64,000 nucleotides of DNA from Acidimicrobiales bacterium (GTDB lineage: Bacteria > Actinomycetota > Acidimicrobiia > Acidimicrobiales > Aldehydirespiratoraceae): NCBI GenBank assembly GCA_029263215.1, contig JAJCXY010000035.1:19273-83272 (forward strand). Reading direction: 5' to 3'. This document shows positions 17,584-25,821 of this stretch, piece by piece. The notes below the pieces were generated by a model that did not search any database, was not told where the DNA came from, and was given only the letters and a program-made list of their open reading frames with translations. The position numbers were made by a program, and so were the translations under genes. Within the stretch, counting starts at the first letter, position 1, and each line of letters begins with the position of its first letter.

Positions 17584-18212
17584 TCGGGTTCTGAGAGGTC
17601 ACGGCCAGCGACCTCTCGCATCTGCTGATCGAGGCGCCGGTTGAGGGTCAGAAGCCGGCCGATGATCGGCAGCACCAGCAGGTTCACGCCGTGGAGCAGG
17701 CCGATGATCAGCAGGATGCCACCGCCGCGCATGATGCTGTGCTGAACCTGTTCGGCACCTACCGTCCGGCTCCAATCGCTCGGCCGATCCACAGTGCTTG
17801 TGAACGCGATATAGGCGGTGAATATGAGGTAGTAGGCGAAGTCGGTCAACACGATGAAACTCTTGCCCGTGGAAGGGTTGGAGCGGAAGACGTCGGCTGC
17901 GTAACTACGACCGAAACGCTTGATGAACGGACCCAGCACGAGTGCGAGGGTGCCGAGCACGATGAGGGCGATGATCTCTAGGATCCACCAGTCCATTTGG
18001 GGTTCTCCTTGTCGGTAAACGAATGTGAGCGCCGCTCCTGAGATCAGAGCAGTTGCCGCGCCTGCGATGACAGCAACGCGGCGGCGGACGTGGCGGCGGG
18101 CTTCGTCGGCGTCGATGCCGGCCTTCACCCGGTCGAAGAGATCCGGCGACGGCTCAGCCAGGGTGCCGCGGTCGGCCATTGACTCGTGAAGGAGCGTTTC
18201 GAGCCGAGTCAT
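17580..18212 (-). CDS. Membrane protein downstream of ECF sigma factor, putative anti-sigma
   Basis: A 210-aa protein with a soluble N-terminus of about 45 residues (LHESMADRGTLAEPSPDLFDRVKAGIDADEARR), then about four hydrophobic segments. The N-terminal stretch and position directly after a SigE-like sigma gene, with a 4-bp overlap, are typical of actinobacterial anti-sigma regulators. No zf-HC2 zinc motif is visible. Sigma binding is inferred from context only. Confidence 0.6.
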   Translation of the reverse strand: MTRLETLLHESMADRGTLAEPSPDLFDRVKAGIDADEARRHVRRRVAVIAGAATALISGAALTFVYRQGEPQMDWWILEIIALIVLGTLALVLGPFIKRFGRSYAADVFRSNPSTGKSFIVLTDFAYYLIFTAYIAFTSTVDRPSDWSRTVGAEQVQHSIMRGGGILLIIGLLHGVNLLVLPIIGRLLTLNRRLDQQMREVAGRDLSEPE

Positions 18213-18736
18213 CGCGGCTCATCCATGTCGTCGTCGACGAGGACCGTCACGGTGCGAAGCCGCGCCAGACCGCGTTTGAGATGGGTCTTCACCGAGTTCT
18301 CCGACAACTCGAGCGTGGCCGCGATTTCTCCTACCGAGAGCTCCATGAGGTAGCGCAGCGCTATGCAATCGCGTTGGCGGCGAGGTAGGTCCTGGACGGC
18401 CTCGATGAGGAGGCGGTTCTGATCGTTGGTGGTGATCGTCTCGTCGACCCCGGCGGGGTCGAGATCGCTTGCGGGCGTCCTGTGACGCAGCGACAGCAGG
18501 CCTCGACGGTTGTGATCCCGCGCCAGGTTCAACACGATCGAGCGCAGATATGCGCCGGCCTTTGCGGGGTCCTGGATCCGATGAAGGGAGCGGGCCATAC
18601 GGATGAAGGCCTCCTGCACGATGTCCTCCGCGGCATCTCGGTGATCGACGAACACCCGAGCCAATCCGACAAGCGGCCGCGCGTGTTCGCCGTAGAGCGC
18701 CGCTATCGCAGCATCCGGGTCGGTCCACTCGCTCAG
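18209..18736 (-). CDS. ECF-type (SigE-like) sigma-70 family factor
   Basis: Region 2 is RDAAEDIVQEAFIRMARSLHRIQDPAKAGAYLRSIVLNLARDHNRR. Region 4 is LPRRQRDCIALRYLMELSVGEIAATLELSENSVKTHLKRGLARLR. The frame is open to a TGA 30 nt upstream of 18736 but has no ATG or GTG that would cover the conserved N-terminus (SEWTDPDAAIAALYGEHARPL). The only candidates are CTG at 18736, 6 nt after AAAGGGG, or TTG at 18664, which would cut region 2 short. I take CTG with reservation. A sequencing error at the start is an alternative. It leads an operon with two membrane proteins. Confidence 0.8.
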   Translation of the reverse strand: MSEWTDPDAAIAALYGEHARPLVGLARVFVDHRDAAEDIVQEAFIRMARSLHRIQDPAKAGAYLRSIVLNLARDHNRRGLLSLRHRTPASDLDPAGVDETITTNDQNRLLIEAVQDLPRRQRDCIALRYLMELSVGEIAATLELSENSVKTHLKRGLARLRTVTVLVDDDMDEPR

Positions 18737-18923
18737 CGTCCACCCCTTTCCCTCCTCGAGAAGTCAATCCTCTTATCACCCTGACAGACGAGGGTCCACG
18801 GTGGCCCGGGTGACACGAGGCGAACATTTCCTGATGTCGCTGCACCGATCCCGATTTTGGCTGCTTGTCACCCGTTGCTCAGTTCCAGACGTCTGTTCAC
18901 TACATGGCGACGAAAAGGAACTC

Positions 18924-20453
18924 ATGATGCATCGCAGTCCGCTGATGACCGTGCTGGTGGCCGCGATGCTGGTGACTTCTGCGTGCGGGGACGGAACGTC
19001 GGTCGGCTTGGTCGAGCCTTCAGGGAATGCCAGTGGATCGGCCCCGATATCGGTGGTGGTGGACTACAGCCCGACCATCTCCGATGTGGCCGCTCTGTTG
19101 TATCTGACCCAGCATCCCGAGGTCGAGTTGCTCGGGGTGACCCTCGCGGGCACCGGTGAGTCACACTGTGACACCGGCGTCTCCAACACGACGGCGCTGT
19201 TGGCCATTGGCGGCATGGGGCCGTTGCCTGTGGCGTGTGGGCCCGAGCAGCCGGTGGGACCAGGCCACGAGTGGCCACCGGCGTGGAGGGTGGCCTCCGA
19301 CCAACTGGTGGGCCTGTCGCTACCGGCCACCGACACGCCCCGGTCCGAAGATGCAGTCGATCTTCTGGCCCGGCTCGCGGCAGAGGCGCCGGAACCCATC
19401 ACGATCGTGGCTCTGGGTCCGCTGACCAATCTCGCGCTGGCCCTGAAACGTCACCCACAGTTCGCTGACGATGTCTCGATGATCTACACGATGGGCGGTG
19501 CGTTCGACGTTGACGGCAACGCACCCGGTGGCCACGCGGAATGGAACTACTACATCGATCCCACGTCGGTTGATGTCGTGCTGCGCTCAGGGATCGCCAT
19601 CACCATGGTCCCTCTCGATGCCACGGATCGTGTCCCGATGACCGAGGCCTGGTTCAGATCACTATCTGAGCACCACACGACCGCTGCGGCCGGTGCGGTG
19701 TTGGAGCTACACACAGAAGCTCGCCCTTTCGAACTCGGTTTCTTCTTTTGGGATGAACTCGCCGCCGCGGTGGCGATCGATGAATCCTTGGTCACCCTCA
19801 TGGAGCGCTCGGTGTCGATCGACACCGGTGGCGAATCATCCGGCCGGACCCGAGACGATCCGAATGGTGCGGATGTGCGCGTAGCGGTAAACGCCGACCG
19901 CTCCCGATTCGAAACGGCGCTGTTGACCGGTCTGAATGCCGGCGCGGTTTCTAGCGCAGCCCAGTTCCTGACCGGAAATGGCGAACCCGACGCGGCGACT
20001 CTCGCCTACTTTGAATCGGTCGCCGAATCAGCAGGGCAGATGAGCGCGGGGCTCGAGCTGCTGTTCATGATGCCCGAAGCAGCGGTCCTCGTAGAGATCG
20101 GCGACGATCCTGACCCAGTGCTCGGCCCCGGACAGGAGGAGATGATCCGTGTTTTCATGCGTGCTTTCTGGTCTGGCGCGACCGACCTCATGCAGGACCA
20201 CCATGACGTGCTGGCCTCAGCCGAGGTTCCCGAGAAAGTGGCCGATGCCCACGACGACATGCTGTCGGCTACCGATGCTCTGATCGCCACACGCGACGAG
20301 CGACTCTTCATGATCGATGACCTGGCAGGTGAGGAGCTGGTGGGGTTTCTCTGGACACCCAACCCCGAGCTGGATGAATTCGAGCGCGCGTGTAGCACCC
20401 TTCAGGCCGCGGCCCATGCCAGCAGTGTGACGGCCAGGGTGTGCCCTGACTGA
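18924..20453 (+). CDS. Lipoprotein with inosine-uridine nucleoside hydrolase domain, altered metal site
   Basis: A 509-aa lipoprotein. The start at 18924 follows AAAAGGA, and the signal peptide ends in the lipobox TSAC (Cys21). Residues about 43-330 form a nucleoside-hydrolase domain with ITIVALGPLTNLALAL, YTMGGAF, AEWNYYIDPTSVDVVL and GRTRDDPNGADVRVAV. The N-terminal Ca2+ motif, normally DxDPGxDD, reads DYSPTISD: Asp47 and Asp54 remain, but the other two Asp are Ser49 and Ser53. The last 170 residues are unrelated to known nucleoside hydrolases. It may bind ribosides or have lost hydrolysis. Confidence 0.75.
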   Translation: MMHRSPLMTVLVAAMLVTSACGDGTSVGLVEPSGNASGSAPISVVVDYSPTISDVAALLYLTQHPEVELLGVTLAGTGESHCDTGVSNTTALLAIGGMGPLPVACGPEQPVGPGHEWPPAWRVASDQLVGLSLPATDTPRSEDAVDLLARLAAEAPEPITIVALGPLTNLALALKRHPQFADDVSMIYTMGGAFDVDGNAPGGHAEWNYYIDPTSVDVVLRSGIAITMVPLDATDRVPMTEAWFRSLSEHHTTAAAGAVLELHTEARPFELGFFFWDELAAAVAIDESLVTLMERSVSIDTGGESSGRTRDDPNGADVRVAVNADRSRFETALLTGLNAGAVSSAAQFLTGNGEPDAATLAYFESVAESAGQMSAGLELLFMMPEAAVLVEIGDDPDPVLGPGQEEMIRVFMRAFWSGATDLMQDHHDVLASAEVPEKVADAHDDMLSATDALIATRDERLFMIDDLAGEELVGFLWTPNPELDEFERACSTLQAAAHASSVTARVCPD

Positions 20454-20713
20454 TCGAGCCGGGGCAAGCTGCACTCTTTGGAAAGGCAGCGGATACTACG
20501 GTTCGGGTTACCTACGAGTCGGAGAGTTCTCCGATGTGCCGGGCCCAATCATGGGCGACCGTCCCGCCCTCACCTGCAGGTAGATCCGTCAAGCGCAGGC
20601 GCCTCCAGGAGAGCGAACCACGCCGGTCGTTTCGAGTCGCCAACCGGCATCGGTCATCGAGAAGAAGGCTCGTGACGATACGGAATTCCGCTCCCACACG
20701 CCAAGATGAAGTC

Positions 20714-21907
20714 ATGCCAGACTCCGAGAGCACCTTGACCCGTCCTCGAACGGTGCTCATCGTCTTGGTGTGTGCTCACGCGATCAACGACCTCTACTCG
20801 ACGGCGCTGCCCGCATTCCTGCCAGCCATCGCTGAGGAGTTCGACCTCGACTACACCGAACTCGGGATCTTGTCATTCGCGTTCATCCTTTTGACTGGTG
20901 TGCTGCAGCCTGTGTTGGGAAACGCCGCCGACCGGACCGGAAGGAGGCGGGGGCTACTCGTGTTCGGTTTCGTGATCGGGGCGGTGGGCTTCCTGGCCAT
21001 GGCGGCCGCACCGAACTTCTGGGTGATCGTCGCCGTAAGCACGCTCTGCGGCCTCGGTGCCGCTACGTATCATCCCCAGGCCAGCGCCTTCATCGTGTCG
21101 GCCTACCCGGAAGCCCGGGGGCGCATGCTCGGTGTGCACGGCTGGGGTGGCTCGATCGGTCACTTCCTCGCGCCCGCTGTGGTCGTGCTCACCATCGCAT
21201 TGCTGAACTGGCGCCTGGCCATGGTCGTGATCGCGGTGCCGCTGGTGCTGACCGCCATCATGTTGCGGGCAAAGCTCCATGAGACAGAACGTTCCCCGGC
21301 GGCGACGCTCCGCGGCACCACGACGCCCCAGTTGCTCGTCGTCGCGGTGGCCTTCGGAATCATGAGCATGGTTGGTCGCAGCTTTCTCACCTTCTTCGTG
21401 AAGATGCTCACCGATGAGGGCTGGCGCGAAACCGACGCAGGCATTGCCCTCACCGTGATCCTGCTGGTCGGCGCCGTGGCCCAGCCGGCGGGGGGCTGGG
21501 CTTTCGACCGGGTCGGTGGTCGAACGGTCATCCTGATCTCTGCCGCGGCGACGAGCATCCTGATCGTGGTGTTCGCCCAAACCAGCGGATCGGCATCGCT
21601 CGTCGTCATCGCCGGCATCGCCTTCTTCCAGTTCTCACTGTTCCCGGTAGCCCTGGCCACCGCCAGCCATCTCGTACCCTCCGAGCGGACCGGTGCCGCG
21701 ACCGGGATTGTTTTCGGTGTGTCGGGTCTCATGACTGCAGCATCACAACCGGTAGTCGGCTTCCTCGCCGAATCGCGAGGCGATATTCGATCGGCTCTGT
21801 CGTGGCAGTTCCCTGTCGCCGTCGTCGGTTTCGTACTGGCTACCCGGATCGCACCCCGCCCGAGCCACACGTTCGACGAGCCCGAAATGGTTGCTCCCCG
21901 CAGTTGA
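20714..21907 (+). CDS. MFS transporter, fosmidomycin-resistance (Fsr) type
   Basis: A 397-aa protein with 12 predicted helices. The ATG at 20714 is chosen because the N-terminal CAHAINDLYSTALPAFLPAIAEEF matches the start of Fsr-type exporters, and upstream in-frame sequence is low-complexity Arg-rich. The loop motif is GNAADRTGRRRGLLVFG. The family exports small phosphonates and other antibiotics. The substrate is not defined by sequence. The 260-bp stretch before it (20454-20713) has no gene I can support. Confidence 0.8.
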   Translation: MPDSESTLTRPRTVLIVLVCAHAINDLYSTALPAFLPAIAEEFDLDYTELGILSFAFILLTGVLQPVLGNAADRTGRRRGLLVFGFVIGAVGFLAMAAAPNFWVIVAVSTLCGLGAATYHPQASAFIVSAYPEARGRMLGVHGWGGSIGHFLAPAVVVLTIALLNWRLAMVVIAVPLVLTAIMLRAKLHETERSPAATLRGTTTPQLLVVAVAFGIMSMVGRSFLTFFVKMLTDEGWRETDAGIALTVILLVGAVAQPAGGWAFDRVGGRTVILISAAATSILIVVFAQTSGSASLVVIAGIAFFQFSLFPVALATASHLVPSERTGAATGIVFGVSGLMTAASQPVVGFLAESRGDIRSALSWQFPVAVVGFVLATRIAPRPSHTFDEPEMVAPRS

Positions 21908-21961
21908 CGGCGCCGCGGGGCCGCCGGTGGGGGGCGGGGAGGAGCGAGAATTGAAGCCGCG

Positions 21962-21989
21962 GGAACTGGAAGTGCATCTGGTACGACTG
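21962..21989 (+). promoter_or_regulatory. ECF-type promoter of the anti-sigma/sigma operon (copy 1 of 3)
   Basis: CGGGAACT (GGAACT at 21962-21967), 16 nt, then CGACTG (21984-21989). The same element with identical 16-nt spacing occurs upstream of the PCuAC gene and of the cytochrome c gene. The ATG at 21997 lies 8 nt after the -10 element, so the transcript would be almost or fully leaderless. It is likely recognised by the sigma factor encoded at 22662. Confidence 0.65.
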
Positions 21990-21996
21990 TGGAGAT

Positions 21997-22599
21997 ATGG
22001 ACTGCGACCGCGCCCACGAACTGATCTCGGCCGAACTCGATGGCGAGAACTCAGAGGCGGAGTCGACATCGCTGGCAGAGCACCTGCTCGGCTGCGCTGA
22101 TTGCAGGGCCAGGCAGGCGGAGCTGGAGCAACTTCGACGTCGGGTGATGGTGCGACCGGCTGAGTCGATTCCAGATCAGGCGTCGCTCGTGATGCGCTCG
22201 GTGGGGGTGCCCGATCTCGGCGGCGGCGAGTGGGTGCGCTACGCACTATTTGTGGTTGCGGCCACCCTCCTGTTGCTCGATCTGCCCCTGTTGTTCACAG
22301 GATCCGACACCGACGGCGCCGAACACCTTGGGAGGCACCTAGGGGCGTTCAGCATGGCTCTCGCCCTCGCGCTGCTCTATGTGGCATGGCGCCCCGAGCG
22401 GGCGATCGGCCTGATCCCCATGGCGGCGGTACTGGCCGCCACCCTTGTGGTCACTGCGGTGATCGACATCGCGCTGGGTCGGTCCGAGGTGATCACCGAG
22501 TCGTACCACGTCATCGAACTCGCAGGGCTGGTACTGCTGTGGGTGATCTCCGGCGGCCGCCAGAGGCTCCGGCATCGCTTCGCCCCGATACCGCGGTAG
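21997..22599 (+). CDS. zf-HC2 anti-sigma factor, membrane protein
   Basis: A 200-aa protein. Its N-terminal zinc-binding anti-sigma domain is CDRAHELISAELDGE, then EHLLGCADCRARQ (HxxxCxxC type). It is followed by about four hydrophobic segments from residue 80 onward. It precedes the SigC-like sigma gene by 62 bp on the same strand, so it is the probable cognate anti-sigma that senses a signal at the membrane. The neighbours make copper supply the likely signal, which is inference. Confidence 0.8.
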   Translation: MDCDRAHELISAELDGENSEAESTSLAEHLLGCADCRARQAELEQLRRRVMVRPAESIPDQASLVMRSVGVPDLGGGEWVRYALFVVAATLLLLDLPLLFTGSDTDGAEHLGRHLGAFSMALALALLYVAWRPERAIGLIPMAAVLAATLVVTAVIDIALGRSEVITESYHVIELAGLVLLWVISGGRQRLRHRFAPIPR

Positions 22600-22661
22600 C
22601 GACCAGAAATGAGGACCTTTTTACCCATCAGTTCGACCACTGGGCGTGGCATTATGGATGT

Positions 22662-23186
22662 ATGGACAGCGTGACCGCCCTGGCGGTGGCAGCCCGCGAC
22701 GGCGACCAAAAGGCTCTGGAAGCCTTCGTTCGCGCTACCCAAGCCGACGTGTGGCGCCTCTGTCGCTATCTCGGTGATGCGTGGAACGCCGACGATCTCG
22801 CCCAGGAGACCTACGCCCGCGCTCTTCGGAGTTTGCATCGGTTCCGCCAGGACGGCTCCGCTCGGGCTTGGCTGCTCACTATTGCCCGTCGCACCTGCGC
22901 TGATGCCACGCGGCGTGCGATTCGACACCGTCGTTTCCTCGAACGCGAACGCGCCACCGTCTCTGAAGGTGCGCCCGACAGTCATTGGGTCGAGATCGAG
23001 GGTGTGCTCGCCGACATTGCTCCCGAGCGTCGGGAGGCCTTCCTCCTCACCCAACTCGTGGGTCTTTCCTACGAAGAGGCTGCTGCCGTTGCCGGTTGTC
23101 CGGTGGGCACCATCCGCTCTCGGGTGGCTCGAGCCCGCGAAGACCTCATGCAGTCCATCGACGGCGACGCGGCCGAAACTGCCTGA
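22662..23186 (+). CDS. SigC-like ECF sigma factor
   Basis: A 174-aa sigma factor. The start MDSVTALAVAARDGDQKALEAF is typical of mycobacterial SigC-like proteins. Region 2 is VWRLCRYLGDAWNADDLAQETYARALRSL and region 4 is DIAPERREAFLLTQLVGLSYEEAAAVAGCPVGTIRSRVARAREDL. It lies between a zf-HC2 anti-sigma gene and copper-chaperone genes. In Mycobacterium tuberculosis SigC has been linked to copper acquisition, which agrees with this setting. It is the likely reader of the three CGGGAACT-N16-CGACTK promoters here. Confidence 0.85.
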   Translation: MDSVTALAVAARDGDQKALEAFVRATQADVWRLCRYLGDAWNADDLAQETYARALRSLHRFRQDGSARAWLLTIARRTCADATRRAIRHRRFLERERATVSEGAPDSHWVEIEGVLADIAPERREAFLLTQLVGLSYEEAAAVAGCPVGTIRSRVARAREDLMQSIDGDAAETA

Positions 23187-23200
23187 CCCATGACCACTTC

Positions 23201-23220
23201 GCTGTGACATGAGTCACAGC
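23201..23220. promoter_or_regulatory. CRP/FNR-family (GlxR-like) operator
   Basis: GCTGTGACATGAGTCACAGC is a perfect 20-bp dyad containing TGTGA-N6-TCACA, the Crp/GlxR consensus. It ends 1 bp before the -35 element of the PCuAC promoter and is centred about 45 bp upstream of the expected transcription start, a typical activator position. It could alternatively form a hairpin ending the sigma transcript, but no U-tract follows. Confidence 0.6.
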
Positions 23221-23221
23221 G

Positions 23222-23249
23222 GGAACTTTCGCGCGTCCTCGCTCGACTG
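23222..23249 (+). promoter_or_regulatory. ECF-type promoter of the PCuAC operon (copy 2 of 3)
   Basis: CGGGAACT with GGAACT at 23222-23227, 16 nt, then CGACTG at 23244-23249. It matches the elements before the anti-sigma gene and the cytochrome c gene in both boxes and spacing. The expected start is near 23256, leaving a short leader with a GGAGAGAG ribosome site before the ATG at 23282. Confidence 0.65.
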
Positions 23250-23281
23250 GTTGGCCGTACCCCGATCGAGTTGGAGAGAGA

Positions 23282-23866
23282 ATGAGTGCTCACGGAGCGA
23301 AACGTCGAGTGGCGGCGGTTGTCGCAGCTGTCGGACTGCTGGCAGCGGCCTGCGGCGATGATGGTGGCAGCGGCCAGTCGATTGAAGGAGCTTGGGCTCG
23401 TAGCAGCCCGATGATGGCGGACGCCGGGGCGGTCTACTTCACGCTCAGCAGTGACGACGCCGCGGCGATAGTGGCAGTGAGCATCGACGAGTCGATCGCC
23501 GCAACAGCCGAACTCCATGAGACCGTCATGGCCGACATGAGCGCCATGGACGACGCCGACGACATGGCCATGGACGAAGGATCCGATGAGATCGCCATGG
23601 CTGAGGACGCCGACCACATGGACGGCGATGAGATGGCCATGGACGAGGAGTCCGGCCATATGGATGGCGCAATGTCGATGCAGGAGGTTGCGTCGGTACC
23701 GATCGACGCGGGGGAATCCGTCTCCTTCGAGCCGGGCGGCCTGCACGTGATGTTACTCGAGCTGGTCGAGCCTCTCGAGATGGGTGATGAATTCGCGATC
23801 ACTCTGACGCTCGACGATGGCACCGAGATCGATGTCGACGTCTTAGTCCGCGACGAGGCGCCCTAA
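23282..23866 (+). CDS. PCuAC-type periplasmic copper chaperone lipoprotein with Met/Asp/His-rich insert
   Basis: A 194-aa lipoprotein (lipobox LAAAC, Cys24). The PCuAC (DUF461) Cu(I) motif is H-x10-M-x21-HxM. Here His155-x-Met157 and Met133 are in exact register, but His79 lies about 43 residues too far upstream because of an insert at residues about 84-130. That insert is very rich in Met, Asp, Glu and some His, in repeated DMAMDE-like units. PCuAC delivers copper to cytochrome oxidase with SCO proteins, and an SCO gene is nearby. The insert may add low-affinity copper sites. Confidence 0.85.
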   Translation: MSAHGAKRRVAAVVAAVGLLAAACGDDGGSGQSIEGAWARSSPMMADAGAVYFTLSSDDAAAIVAVSIDESIAATAELHETVMADMSAMDDADDMAMDEGSDEIAMAEDADHMDGDEMAMDEESGHMDGAMSMQEVASVPIDAGESVSFEPGGLHVMLLELVEPLEMGDEFAITLTLDDGTEIDVDVLVRDEAP

Positions 23867-23869
23867 CCC

Positions 23870-24394
23870 TTGCGAGCACGGGCCCGTCTCAGCTGCTGCA
23901 TCGTCGTGGCCGCGGCCGTCTTCATGGCCGTGACGGCGAGCTGTTCGGTCGAAGACGGCGATGAAACGTCGAGACTGCCCGCCTTGACGCTCGCCCTTCT
24001 GGATGGTGGAGGTGGCGCCGAGATCGATCTCGGCGCCACCTCGGCCGCGCCACGAGTGATCAACCTCTGGGCCACCTGGTGTGCACCCTGTCGCGCCGAG
24101 TTGCCTGCATTCGACGAGGTCGCCGCCGGGGCCGGCGATCGCGTCGACTTCCTTGGAGTAAACGTTGCCGAGGACCCACAGACCGCCGCCGCCCTCATCG
24201 AAGAACTCGGACTACGTTTCGCTCAGGCCGTCGACCCCGATGGAGATCTCGGCGCCGAACTCGAAGTGGTCGGCTTGCCTTCGACCGTCTTCGCTACGGC
24301 CACAGGCGAGATCGTCGAGATCCACACCGGTCCGTTGACCGAGGACGAGTTGACCGAGCGGATAGATGCTCTCTTCGGGATTGACGCTTCCTAG
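23870..24394 (+). CDS. TlpA-like thioredoxin-fold lipoprotein
   Basis: A 174-aa protein starting with TTG 3 bp after the PCuAC stop. The signal peptide has lipobox TASC (Cys25). The redox motif is NLWATWCAPCRAELP (Cys71/Cys74) and the cis-Pro is in VVGLPSTVFA, typical of TlpA/ResA. It probably reduces cysteines of SCO or the CuA site, or apo-cytochrome c, outside the membrane. It is co-transcribed with PCuAC. The gene converges with the minus-strand copper operon 7 bp away. Confidence 0.9.
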   Translation: MRARARLSCCIVVAAAVFMAVTASCSVEDGDETSRLPALTLALLDGGGGAEIDLGATSAAPRVINLWATWCAPCRAELPAFDEVAAGAGDRVDFLGVNVAEDPQTAAALIEELGLRFAQAVDPDGDLGAELEVVGLPSTVFATATGEIVEIHTGPLTEDELTERIDALFGIDAS

Positions 24395-24400
24395 ACCGGC

Positions 24401-25432
24401 TCAGTGCTGTGCCGACGAAGCCGTGGCCGGTCGGCGGCTGATACGCAAGCCCATGTCGAGTCCGGCGAGTGCGACGGCTGCGAGTCCGATCACGATTGCC
24501 GCGACGGTCACGGCCCGGTCGAGTGCGTAGGGCGCGTCGGTCGGGATTATCGCTGCAGACACCCCATCGATCCGCAGCCATCCCCAGAGAGCCATGACCA
24601 GGCCAGTCAGCATGATGAGGCCCGAGATCGGATCGTCCCAACCCTGATTACGCAGCGACAGGATCGCGAATGATGCGCACACCAACGCCAGCAGCGGAAG
24701 GATCCACAACATCGGCGTCGGCCCGGTTTCTGTTGGGAGTGAACTGAACTGCCAGACCCCGACACCGAGCGCAAGCAGAGCGATGAGAGAGCCCGTCAGT
24801 GCAGCCGCCCTCGTCCTTCCGACCTGCCGAACAAGCACCCCGATGGCGACGACCGCGGCGAGTCCCCCGAGCAAGGCGCCAATTGGGGAGGGAGCATCCT
24901 GCCAGACCGACTGCACGGTCACCGACACCGATTCGCCGTCGACCACGAGGGGAACCACAGCCTCGAGGATGGTGTCTCCCGGCTCAGCGCCGGGAGGCCG
25001 CGCCCGATTCATCCAGTGAGTGCGATGATCGTGCCAGGCGAAGTGCCCGTCGGCTCCGATCTCGATCCAAACCGGGTCGGCCTCGGCGTCCGCGATTGAC
25101 GGGATCTCCTGTTCGCCGAATCGATCCTCGTTGAGGTAGCGACTGGGGGACCGCTCGTTTTCATACACGGTGCCGTTCGGCGCGAACCAGAGGTAGGGCT
25201 CGCCGCGGTAGCCGATCACAACAACATCGACACCCGGAGTCACGGCGAGTTCGAGAAAGCTGTCGCCACCGATCATTCGGAGCGCGATCCCGTCGTCGGC
25301 AGGGTCGACCGCTGTGATCTCGCTGCGGTAGTCGGTTGGGCCGGCGGGATCGGCGGCTGCGATCGAAGGATCAGTGAGTCCGATGACCAGAAGGGCACCC
25401 AGGACTGCAGCGAAGCGGTGGAGATGACTCAT
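24401..25432 (-). CDS. Membrane protein with secreted N-terminal domain and His-rich motif (copper operon)
   Basis: A 343-aa protein with a signal peptide ending about AIAAADP. Its extracellular domain of about 160 residues contains GHFAWHDHRTHWM (His130, His134, His136, His139), followed by about six hydrophobic helices from residue 180. I do not recognise a named family. It is the last gene of the cytochrome c-SCO-cupredoxin operon (ATGA overlap), so the His cluster may bind copper. That is inference. Confidence 0.7.
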   Translation of the reverse strand: MSHLHRFAAVLGALLVIGLTDPSIAAADPAGPTDYRSEITAVDPADDGIALRMIGGDSFLELAVTPGVDVVVIGYRGEPYLWFAPNGTVYENERSPSRYLNEDRFGEQEIPSIADAEADPVWIEIGADGHFAWHDHRTHWMNRARPPGAEPGDTILEAVVPLVVDGESVSVTVQSVWQDAPSPIGALLGGLAAVVAIGVLVRQVGRTRAAALTGSLIALLALGVGVWQFSSLPTETGPTPMLWILPLLALVCASFAILSLRNQGWDDPISGLIMLTGLVMALWGWLRIDGVSAAIIPTDAPYALDRAVTVAAIVIGLAAVALAGLDMGLRISRRPATASSAQH

Positions 25433-25821
25433 TGGCTGACCGCCACCACGATCTGGCCGCTCGGGTGGACGGTGCAGACGCCTTCAAACTCTCCCGGTGC
25501 GGAGAATTTCTGTCGGAGCGTCTCGTGGGCGCCGACGAAGAACGGTCCCACCAGATGGCCACGCTCGTCCTCGTTCACTATCTGGATCACCTCCCCGACC
25601 TTGGTATCGAGTCGAGCGGGGAGGATCTCCAGGGGTGTTCCCGCATCGAGCGCCTCGCCCGCGCCTAGGGGAATGACGAAGGCGTAGTCGGCGGGTGCAT
25701 CGACGGCGCCGTCATCAGCGAGCTCGAGGGTTTCGTTGTCGCCATCGCCGCATGCGGCGACAAGTAACGAGAGTCCGACAAGGACCAGCACTACACGACG
25801 CAGACCAGGGCCGATCATCAT
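25429..25821 (-). CDS. Cupredoxin-like lipoprotein
   Basis: A 130-aa lipoprotein (lipobox VAAC, Cys24). It has a C-terminal blue-copper-type fold: His89 in RGHLVGPF and Cys116/His119 in EGVCTVHPSG, matching the H-C-H order of cupredoxins. The usual axial Met after the last His is absent (HPSGQIVV), so the site may be unusual or Gln-ligated. It overlaps SCO upstream and the membrane protein downstream by 4 bp each. It probably carries copper or electrons near cytochrome oxidase. Confidence 0.8.
   Translation of the reverse strand: MMIGPGLRRVVLVLVGLSLLVAACGDGDNETLELADDGAVDAPADYAFVIPLGAGEALDAGTPLEILPARLDTKVGEVIQIVNEDERGHLVGPFFVGAHETLRQKFSAPGEFEGVCTVHPSGQIVVAVSQ

Noticed and set aside
20512..20715. 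Small minus-strand frame of 67 codons (MTSSWRVGAEFRIV...) in the gap before the Fsr-type MFS gene
   Set aside because: It has a possible GGAG site, but no recognisable domain, and Arg-rich composition as expected for a random frame in high-GC DNA. Not enough for a gene call.
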